From positions 77,202,292 to 77,266,291 of the forward strand of contig NW_023604861.1 in NCBI RefSeq assembly GCF_014898055.3: a stretch of DNA of 64,000 bases, read 5' to 3'. The position numbers were made by a program, and so were the translations under genes. Positions 11,761 through 20,105 of this stretch are shown here, piece after piece. The DNA comes from Talpa occidentalis. Its lineage: Eukaryota > Chordata > Mammalia > Eulipotyphla > Talpidae. The notes beneath the pieces are model-generated. The model did no database searches, was not told where the DNA came from, and saw only the letters and a program-made list of their open reading frames with translations. How positions within the stretch are numbered: position 1 is the first letter of the stretch; each line of letters opens with the position of its first letter.

Positions 11761-12097
11761 CCTTTTACTCATTTTGGTTTATTGTCCTCCCTCCCTCCCC
11801 TCTTAATAACAGACTGTAAAATTCAATGATGTCAGAGTACCCTGAAGTTCTTAATAGGAAGCCTTATTGAAAGGGCAAGTATAAGAGAATATTTGGTTTA
11901 AAACCTGGGAGAAGAGGGAGATACATTTTTACCTGCTAGGTTAATTTCTATATGCTAGAAAGTATGACAGCTTCCTCAAAAAGCATGGAAGCCTTCTTGT
12001 TGCTTGCTTGCAATATACCAAATAACTGCTTGAGCACTAAAAAGTGAAATTTTGAAACAAACAAACTTGGAAATACACTTTCCCCATGAAATACCGT

Positions 12098-13073
12098 TCA
12101 CTCCGTGTTCCGGTAACCACTGACTTCTACGCCAAATGCATTTAGGTTCTCTCTAATTTTGTTTCTCGTGATACGGGGATCAGAGGGATAATGCCCACAT
12201 GCTCTCTTGACCTTTGGGGAACCTGATGTTGTTTCAGTGCATGGCTTGTGTGACTTTTTTTTTTTTTTTCAAAGATTGTCTTGAAATAAGCCTATGTTTT
12301 AAATACACACTTTTCTGCATGCTAGCAGGCATTCTGAAGCTAGGTGGTTCTAAATAAAGAACTCTAGTCAACAACAGGAAATAACTCCCACAGAAAAAGG
12401 GGCAGAATACAAACTCTCACCGACTCTCTTACACCGTTCACAACGGCCTTTTGTTCCATGCACATTATGCCTGAAATCTTTACTTTTCAGAGCATGTTTG
12501 GACCTTTGCAGTAACTTTTCTTTTCCTTCAGCTGCTCTCCTTGCCTTCTTCTCTCTGAGGAAGTTAACCTTAAAATTAACTTCTTACTATGTAGTGCAGA
12601 TCAGAAAACGGAACAGTTTCTATTCTGAAACTTAACATTTTTTTTTTTCTTAATGGTGCTTCTCAAGAAAAAGAAATCAAATCTAGGTTTAAAACTTTCT
12701 TTCTAATATATACAATACCACATAAACATGCTTGGGATTCTATCAATAAGGATTCATCATATCAACCCATAAGTCTAGATTGAGGGGTTATCAGCACTTT
12801 ACCAGGGCATTGCAGCAAATCATTGCAATAGTAAGACAAACTTATATTTTACTCAAGGATTCCTATCTTGAGTCTGCAGTAAAATAGAGGGAGAAAAACC
12901 TAGATCCCTCCCAAACAAACTGAACAGAAAGACATCTGAATGATGGTTTCCCAAGTGAATGTGCCTCCTACTGGAATGGATGGGTGGCGTTCAACTATTG
13001 CACTGCACGGGCACTCCCGACCAGAGAACCCAGCTGAGCAAAAAACAGCTTACCTCTGACTGCAGTCTGGCAT
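12098..13073 (-). CDS. Candidate three-exon small basic CxxC protein
   Basis: Not a recognised gene. Read on the minus strand, three segments join in phase: 13,073-13,054 (ATG start with G at -3, in-frame TAG just upstream, donor AG|GTAAGC), 12,554-12,421 (acceptor TTCCTCAG, donor GTCG|GTGAGA) and 12,222-12,098 (TGA stop). They give 279 nt, or 92 residues. The product is highly basic (25 K/R), starts MPDCSQREKK, and has a Cys pair at residues 45 and 48 followed by Cys60 and His62, a possible metal site. There is no signal peptide or membrane segment, so a nuclear or cytosolic place is inferred. CpGs are unusually frequent in exons 2 and 3 for this AT-rich region, which fits selection. A TTTATT at 11,755-11,760 (AATAAA on the minus strand) could end the transcript. 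Caveats: the exon 3 acceptor has no pyrimidine tract and a 15-A run lies just upstream; the ORF could instead be the end of a longer gene or chance. Confidence 0.45.
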
Positions 13074-13379
13074 TTCTTCCTGCTCCTATACAATTTGCCT
13101 TGTCCTCTCTACTGGCTCCTTCCTGTACTCAATAAATGACAAACTCACTGTTCTCTAGCTTCATATTCAAAACAAGGAACAACCCTCCCCGCTTCATTGC
13201 TGCAGGAGAACTGGGGGCTACTCCTGTCTTTTCTGGGTACAGCGTAAGTCCTTCCTTCTCCTGCTTGGCTTCTGCATGGCAAATAAATGACCACCTCCAG
13301 AAGAGAACATCAGTGCCCCTCAATGCCAAGGCTAATGGATCGCTCCCTGTTTCTCATATTACTGAGACTATGTGGCATT

Positions 13380-14350
13380 TGACATTCTTGGCCACCTCCA
13401 ACCATTTCTTTCTATAGCTTTGGTTGAACTATAGTTTCCTGCTTCTTATCTCTCTGGCCACTTGTAGTTTCCTTTGCTGGCCTCTTCCTCAGCCTACCGT
13501 ATAAACCTATAGTTTTCAACTTTTTAGAAAATCACCTAAGACTGCAATTTGGGGCCAGAGAGGATTACGGAGGTGAGTGGGGGATGGTGATGGCTGGTTA
13601 GGATACCATTCTTCAGGAGTACTTGGGGTCGTGAGTGTTTTGAAAACATTTTGCCAGTTGATAATCACTATCTTAATGTTCATATTTCCTGTGGTTTTGT
13701 TTTTGCTCCCTCTTGTCTTCTCCTCATCCTATAAATTCTCCCCAGGCATCCCCACCCTTTCTCAGGGTATCTATATGCTAATGATTCACAAATCATTAAC
13801 TCCATTCCAGACTTTTCCCTGAGCTTCACATCTGACCTTTAGAGAAGAATACCCTATGTCCCAGTTTGCCAGGGTCATTCCTAGTTTATGTTTGCTGTCC
13901 TGGCATAATTATTAATACCACCCTGTTTCAATCTCAAAAGGGTCCTGGTTTGAACAATATAAGTATATAATTAGCCAATTTCTATCCCACTGCCTATTAG
14001 ACATCTCCACTGGGTGACATAAAGATATCTCCAACTCACAGCCATTTAAAATTACCCTAATCATCTCTTCCCCTAAATATCCCCCTCCTCCTGAATGCCT
14101 AAATGTGGTTAAGGTATCCAGATCTGATGGTATCTAAGTTGGAAATAGAAGATTCACGGTATTTTTCCTTCCTTTCCCCTTCTATTCAACCAGTCACAAA
14201 GTCCTGTCTATTTTCTCTCTTAAATATTTTTCCATTTCTCTCATAAACACCTTAGATTGTCTTTCACTTTGATGACTGCAACAATCCATCTCCCTATTTC
14301 TAGTCTTGGACAGTCACCTCTAATCCACTGACATCACCTGGCATGCTAAG
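13380..14350 (+). repeat. L2-like retrotransposon fragments
   Basis: Pyrimidine-rich text such as ATCTATATGCTAATGATTCA, CACTGCCTATTAGACATCTC and ACTTTGATGACTGCAACAAT matches a decayed LINE ORF seen again at 30.4-31.5 and 53.8-55.8 kb. I assign it to L2 or a close relative from memory. Frames are broken throughout. Confidence 0.55.
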
Positions 14351-14589
14351 TACTGGAAATTCAAAATGAACATGAGAGGCTCCCCCCAAGCTCGCAGGTC
14401 ATCATGATACAGTGGGCTGCATGGCAAAAAGAGACATGGCACACAGTGACAATGGAAACATGCGTGTCCACAGGGCCTGGCCAGTGTGAAGCAGCCTGGG
14501 AGGTGGTGACAAATTTTAAGGTAAAAGGGGGTTAGTCAAGGTCATTAAAGACTGACAGAGCAGCAGGGCAAACATAAGGAGGTGAGAAA

Positions 14590-14790
14590 TAGTATAGCTA
14601 TGGTGTAGTTATGGTGAAGTGCAAGCCCTAGGCAGGGAGTAGGAGAACACAAGAATAAGGAGTTGATGGGCACAGATCAAGGCCTTGGATGGCACATTAA
14701 GGGGTCTGGTCATTATATTCTGAAGATGTTAAGGAGTCATAAGATTTTTCCATGGAGTAATGGCAGGAGACTTATTTTAGGACATTTGTT
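14590..14790 (-). repeat. L2-like fragment, minus orientation
   Basis: The GATCAAGGCCTTGGATGGCA and GGTCATTATATTCTGAAGAT blocks look like the reverse complement of the same L2-like family that lies on the plus strand at 31.2 kb. Confidence 0.45.
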
Positions 14791-14936
14791 CCACATCTAT
14801 TCTTCAAAGTTGCCAAGATGATCCTAAAATTTACTTAGAATAATCACCAATAGAAGAAAAAAAACTTAAATGAAGACATTAAAACATTAAAAAGTCCCAT
14901 ACTTTACAGGGTTAAGTTCTGGGTAAAGAAAAACAT

Positions 14937-15354
14937 TGTAGGGACAGGAAAGGACACAGTGCAAGTTTTCTATGATCCAGCAGACCGGGTAAAGGAGGAG
15001 TCAGAGTCCTCAGTGGCTTTGGCAGGTTTTTTATTTAGATTACCAGGTACACAGCAGGCAGGGGTGCTGGGGGACCGGTAGGCTGGCAGGCCTCCCAGCC
15101 CCCAGCAGGTCTTCACTCTGGGCTCTCGGGCCTTCTTTCAGCTTCTGCTTCTCTTGCTTCTCTCTCAGCTTCTCCTCGCGTCCTCATGACGCCGCCCTTA
15201 AAAGCCCAGTCTTAGCCCAGGTGAATCCCATCTACCTATGCCCACACCCTACTCCAGGTGCCCGCCATCAGGCATGCATTCAGGACCGCAAGGATCCATC
15301 ATCTATCCTGATGGCGGGAGGGCAGAAAAGCCTGACATTTTTCCTTACCCTACA
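14937..15354 (-). repeat. 3' LTR of the compact retroelement
   Basis: 418 bases. On the minus strand: TGTAGGG start, U3 with a 12-bp inverted repeat (15,261-15,272 and 15,307-15,318), a TTTTAA box near 15,198-15,203, AATAAA at 15,030-15,035 and a CCCTACA end. The other LTR matches closely apart from point changes and a short indel in the CT-rich part. Confidence 0.88.
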
Positions 15355-15367
15355 GTCCACCCCCTCA
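15355..15367 (-). other. Candidate polypurine tract
   Basis: The minus strand reads TGAGGGGGTGGAC directly before the 3' LTR TGTAGGG, the expected place for plus-strand priming. Confidence 0.6.
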
Positions 15368-16253
15368 GGGTTTTCTGCCATATAGTGTTCATATATACAA
15401 TTTTCTTAGCAAACATAAACAATGCAGCCATGGCCCACAAAAGCAAATACATCACGATATAACAACAAAATACAACAGAACACAAATAAGTCCAGGCCAG
15501 GCCCCAACCTAGTGGCAAAAGACAATTATTGGTACCAGCAGATGAGCCAGCAAATCTGCTGCCGAAGGCATTGCTCATACGAGGGAGGGGAACCACTCAC
15601 GGCATCTACTGTAACATACCAGGAGCCGTCAGGCTTCCTGGCCTTCTCTGGCTGTAGTCTCAGCTACAAGCCACATATGGCATCCACCCCCAGGATGCAC
15701 TCACTCCTGGATTGGGGATTCTCTACTCTTTGGGGGTAATCGCCCAACCCTCAGGGTTTCTGTCTGCTGTCGCTCCAACATTCGGCCTTCATAGCCACCA
15801 ATGCGACTCGCAGACCCCTGCACTCAGGCCAACCCACTGCACAAGCACATGGGTCGGGGATCCTTGGATACAAACTCTACATTCAGCTTGGGCTCCACCC
15901 CAAGCCACGTTCCCCACCCATCCCCCAAGGATGGGTTCCTCAGCTCCTCACCCTCACTGGAGAACGAGCAGGGCATCACCCACAGGTCATTCTACAAGAC
16001 TCACTGGCCTTCCTCAGCTTACTTAGTGCTTAACAGCCACTCAGGGCTTCCCAAACTTAGCATCAGCACCAGCTTTTGCCTTCTCAGTTGGCTTTTCTCC
16101 TCCGCCTAGCTGCTGGGCATACACAGGCTGCTTTGGGCCACTGAGGCCCACTGGCCACCCCCAGATTCCTCTTGGGGTGTACAAACAATAGCATCCTCCC
16201 AGGGTCCCAAAAACTTAACTTGCCAAGATTCCTCCGCCTTCTGGTGGGATTGT

Positions 16254-16295
16254 CAGTCCAAGTTCATCAGTCCAAGTCCATTAGTCCAAGTCCAT
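16254..16295. repeat. Three tandem 14-bp units inside the LTR element
   Basis: CAGTCCAAGTTCAT, CAGTCCAAGTCCAT and TAGTCCAAGTCCAT follow one another without gaps in the element's interior. Confidence 0.9.
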
Positions 16296-16542
16296 TAGGC
16301 CTCTCCCTGCCATCAGCACTGGCGAGCTTTGAATCATGGTCCTCTCTTCTCCAAAGATTCTTACTGCCTCAGGGGTCATTGGCTGGTCCTCTTGGGAGTC
16401 TCCTTCACGCAAGGTGCTCCTGGACATTGTCCCTCTCCTGTACCACCATGACACCTCCAGCGTCATCACAGGCACACACAATCTGTTACTCCTTAGTCCC
16501 TCCAGGTCTTCGGAGGGCTCCAATACCCGTCTGAACGGATCA

Positions 16543-16560
16543 TCTTGCCGTCTTATGCCA
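16543..16560 (-). other. Candidate primer-binding site
   Basis: Two bases inside the 5' LTR the minus strand reads TGGCATAAGACGGCAAGA. Position and TGG start fit a primer-binding site, but I cannot match it to a common primer tRNA. Confidence 0.4.
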
Positions 16561-16562
16561 AT

Positions 16563-16991
16563 TGTAAGGTCAGGAAGACCACAGTGCAGGTTTTCTGATC
16601 CCATGTAGACTGGGTAAAGGAGGAGTCAGAGTCCTCAGTGGCTTTGGCAGGTTTTTTATTTAGATTACCAGGTACACGGCAGGCAGGGGCACTGGGGGAC
16701 CGGTAGGCTGGCAGGCCTCCCAGCCCCCAGCAGGTCTTCACTCTGGGCTCTCGGGCCTTCTCTCAGCTTCTGCTTTTCTTGCTTCTCTCTCAGCTTCTCT
16801 TTCGGCTTCTACTGGCGACCCTGTGACGCCTCCCTTAAAAGCCCAGTCTTAGTCCAGGTAAATCTCATCTACCTATGCCCACACCCTACTCCAGGTGCCC
16901 GCCATCAGGCATGCATTCAGGACCGCAAGGATCCATCATCTATCCTGAGGGCGGGAGGGTAGAAAAGCCTGACATTTTTCCTTACCCTACA
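16563..16991 (-). repeat. 5' LTR of the compact retroelement
   Basis: 429 bases, with the same order of motifs as the other LTR. It differs mainly near 16,570-16,610 and in the CT-rich segment near 16,795-16,830, and one base change breaks the 12-bp inverted repeat. Confidence 0.88.
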
Positions 16992-16999
16992 GACATAAA

Positions 17000-17530
17000 T
17001 GACTATAAATTAAAATATAAATGAATCTGCAATCAAACATCTAAAATATCCCAGCATAAAGATTTGTATACACTAAAGATGGCATTCTTGTTAGTGTGAA
17101 AGGAAGGTGTAATAGTTTATTTTTTAAGGGGAAAAATGGACGTTAATTCTTGTCTCATACAGTATGATAAAACAGAGACTAACTGAAAATGGAGACTAAT
17201 TAAAGAATTATATATATATATATATGTTTAAAGTCTATTAGAAAGCTTACTTGTGAATAAATGGTAGAAAAATCATACCTTGCAGACTGATAAAATACTT
17301 AAGACTACTTCCCAATACTTTAAATTGCTATGAAATGTCCAAGAAGTCAGAGAAATGCCATTGCTTTCTTATTCTTCTGGGAGTTGTTAAGCTTTTTTTA
17401 AGCTCTTAAAATGTAAAAAAGTATAAGAGAAAAAAATTACAGGTGAATAAATAATTGCTCTTACAGATAGACAAGATTTTCCTAACATAAAACAAAAGAA
17501 CCATAACATTAACATGGGATATATTTTAAA
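17000..17530. other. No gene seen; AT-rich DNA
   Basis: Contains a short TA run near 17,211-17,224. A donor-like minus-strand site near 17,279 has stop codons in all frames upstream, so no coding exon is supported. Confidence 0.4.
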
Positions 17531-17985
17531 ATTATGTATCAAGAAAGACTATAGCAAAATAAACAATTTGCAACACAGATAACAAAGACCTCATAATCAC
17601 ACGACGAATCAATTAGAAAAACACTGACTCTCAATTAGAAAATACTGAAACTAAATTAGAGAAATGGGCACAGGGCACAAGCTGATGATTACCAAAGGAA
17701 GAAGCGCCTGAGAAAACAAACACAAATTCACTTAATCAAAGCAATCTGAATTAAAAAGAAATAGAATTGCCACAGCTTATACCAAGCTGACTACAGCTAA
17801 GTCAAAACTGGTTAACAACTCAAGGGCACAGCGCATCCATGGGCATGTAAATGGATTCAATCTTGGGAAGGCAGGGTTTGGTCATGTGCCTCAAGAACCT
17901 TTCAAAGTACCCATATCCTCTGATGTGGTCATTTCATCTCTAGGAATTTACCCCAAAGAACTAGGCAGAGTTGTGCATAAATAAT
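17530..17985 (+). mobile_element. Old L1 ORF2 fragment
   Basis: The block near 17,870-17,985 (from CCCATATCCTCTGATGTGGT through ATTTACCCCAAAGAACTAGG) matches the L1 ORF2 3' region. It is decayed. Confidence 0.55.
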
Positions 17986-17987
17986 GC

Positions 17988-18480
17988 GTTCATTCAACAC
18001 ATACTCATTGAATGCCTACTGTGTCCTAGGTTCTAAGAGTTGGGAATGTGGCAGTGAACAAAGCACATAAAAATCCCTGTTTTCGTGTCTCTCACATACT
18101 AGTGAGGGGAAGGAGAGAAAACACAATAAATTAGTAAATTATCTGGTGTATTAGAAATTATGGGGGGAAATGAAACAGAGGAGAATGGGTAATATGTGTT
18201 GGGTGATGTGTGGGTGGGGTGGGAGTGCTATTTTGAAGAGGTGTTAAGAGAAACCTCACTGAGAAGAGGCCTTGAGTAGAGACCTAAAGGAGGTGGATGA
18301 GGTTTCAAAACAAAGGGAACAGGAAATGCAAGCATGACCTGAGTGGGGAGCCTCTGAGGGATCAAGGACAGAATGCGGGTGGGGGAGGGAAGAGTAGGGG
18401 AGTGGGAGAGTGGAAGGAGAGGCAGCCAGCTGTGGAGGGTCTTAGGAGCCCGTGCAAGACCTCTGGAGTCAGAGGGAAAG
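17988..18480 (-). repeat. L2 3' end, minus orientation
   Basis: TTCATTCAACACATACTCAT followed by TGAATGCCTACTGTGTCCTA is the hallmark reverse complement of the L2 3' end. Downstream AGTGAACAAAGCACATAAAA and the AGAGGCCTTGAGTAGAGACC block continue the match. Confidence 0.75.
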
Positions 18481-18704
18481 CAAATACTGCAATGCTCTTT
18501 ACCTCAAACTGTGCATTCTTAACACAGTGGCCAGTGAGCCTATTAAAACAAAAATCTTCCAGTGGTGGTGAGTTGGAATGATTGATTTGTTTAGTGGTTC
18601 TGTGAGTTTTTGACCTCAAAATTCTAGTATTTGAAAACATGCAACTAACACTAATTCACTGAGAAGCCGGGGTGGTGAGGGGTAAGGTAAGGTAGGTAAA
18701 GCAT

Positions 18705-18835
18705 AGCAGCCTAGAGCTATGAGTTTTCTACTAGTGAGTGTTGGGCATGTTTCTCAATCTCTTGTGCTTAACTGTGAAAAAGGAGAACTATGACCCACCC
18801 CACAATGTTCTAAAGATTAAATGAGAGAATGCATT
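18705..18835 (+). repeat. MIR fragment
   Basis: Contains GGGCATGTTTCTCAATCTCT and the core-like TCTAAAGATTAAATGAGAGA in MIR order. Confidence 0.6.
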
Positions 18836-18876
18836 TTTTTTGCAAAAGGTATCACTGGTATATGTGAAGTTATTTT

Positions 18877-19001
18877 TCTTTTCTTTTTTTTTTTTTTTTT
18901 GTGGGACCCTCACCGGTGGCCGGGGATCAAACTGGCGATGTAGAGGCTGCGGGCAGCCTCATAACCCAGTGCTCAACCGCTGCGCCACCAGGTGAGGTCC
19001 T
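18877..19001 (-). mobile_element. Head-only SINE copy
   Basis: Minus-strand tRNA-like head joined directly to poly(T), with the whole tRNA-unrelated body absent. The flanks TGTGAAGTTATTTT (18,863-18,876) and TGTAAAGTTATTTT (19,002-19,015) form a target duplication with one mismatch. It therefore looks like insertion of a short RNA and not a later deletion. Confidence 0.75.
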
Positions 19002-19564
19002 TGTAAAGTTATTTTAAAAGGCACAACACAAGGACCTGGCCTGCAGGCAACGAGCTAGATGAGACTTAAGTGTTGTTAGGGGGATGCAGAGGTTTCCCAG
19101 GAGGAGGAGGAGGATAGGATAATATCTTGCATCATTACTGGAGTTTTCTTGCTGTGCCATCTCCTACACTGCTGGAGGGCCGAGGTGATGGCAATGGGGT
19201 TTTACCTGTAGGAGGGGAAGTCTGCTGAGAGCCTTGGGAAAAAACTTCCCTCCCTGATTAAAAAGTGAGGGACAAACAGTCAAGCACGGAGAACACACTT
19301 TTTCCTCCCTGGCTGTATGACACGTGGTGCCTGGGACTTTGGTAGGCATCTTGTGTAAAGGCCAAAGTTCAACTGAGGGGGCTAAGGCAGAGGTCGAGGT
19401 GGAGCCTGAGTCCTCAAAGACATCACTGAGCTGATAACTAAAGCTGGGCATACCCACTTCTAGACATCTGAGGGGAACAGTAAGTGGGTTTGTGCTTATT
19501 TTCGTAGCTCTGTAGGTGAGGTCCAAGGTCTGCACATCACTGAAGCACCTGAAGAACAGTTGAG

Positions 19565-19642
19565 CCACACACCTCTGGACCCACCCAGTCTGCTAAACCT
19601 TTATCTCTCTGGGAGGGGCTCAGGAGTCTGCATTTTATACTT
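19565..19642 (+). mobile_element. MER5A-like DNA transposon fragment
   Basis: CTGGGAGGGGCTCAGGAGTC followed by TGCATTTTATA fits the middle of MER5A, a hAT-type non-autonomous element. Confidence 0.55.
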
Positions 19643-19647
19643 CCCAG

Positions 19648-20105
19648 CAGTATTGGTTTCCTATTGCTACTGTAACAAATCACCATAAACTTAGTGGCTT
19701 AAAACGGCACAAATTTATTCTCTTACAGTCCTGGAAATCAGAAGTCTACTACAGCATTGAGTTGGTTGCAATCTTTCTGGAGGCCTGAGGGAAGGTCTGA
19801 AGGGAGTCTGTTTCCTTATCTTTTCCAGTTGCTACCGGCAACCTGCTTTCCTTGGTTCAGGGCCCCTCCCTCCATCTTCAAAACACATCATTCTGACCTC
19901 TGTGTCTGTTGTCCCATATCGGTTTGCCTTTTACCTTCTTGCCTCCCTCTTATAAAGGTCCTTGTGATTAGAGGGAGCCCAGTAAAATAATTCAGGATAA
20001 CGTGCCGATCTCAAGATCCCGAATTTAATAACATTTGCAAAAGCTCTTACCCTTTAAAGTAAAATGAAGATGAGGCAAGGCAATATTTTAACCACTCCAT
20101 CAGCT
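19648..20105 (-). mobile_element. Old MaLR-type LTR
   Basis: Begins with GGTTTCCTATTGCTACTGTA and the CTTAGTGGCTTAAAACGGCA block, with TCTTATAAAGGTCCTTGTGA further on. This is the reverse complement order of MaLR LTRs. The subfamily is not assigned. Confidence 0.65.

Larger units (their letters stand above)
14937..16991 (-). mobile_element. Compact LTR retroelement (endogenous retrovirus-like)
   Basis: Two direct LTR copies (14,937-15,354 and 16,563-16,991) bound a 1,208-base interior. Each LTR begins TGTA and ends TACA. The flanks AACAT (14,932-14,936) and GACAT (16,992-16,996) look like a 5-bp target duplication with one mismatch. Orientation is minus: AATAAA and a TTTTAA TATA-like box read on that strand, a purine-rich tract abuts the LTR at 15,355, and a TGG-starting primer-site-like segment lies two bases inside the LTR at 16,563. 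There are no recognisable gag, protease, reverse transcriptase or integrase motifs; full proviruses are about 6-10 kb, so this is a non-autonomous or deleted element. LTR divergence of several percent by eye means it is not very recent. Family unknown to me. Confidence 0.85.

Noticed and set aside
15712..16534. Plus-strand frames of 100-120 codons in the LTR element
   Set aside because: The element is oriented on the minus strand, and these frames are antisense without retroviral motifs.
17260..17400. Minus-strand donor-like site at 17,279
   Set aside because: All frames upstream contain stops and no acceptor of good quality is near.
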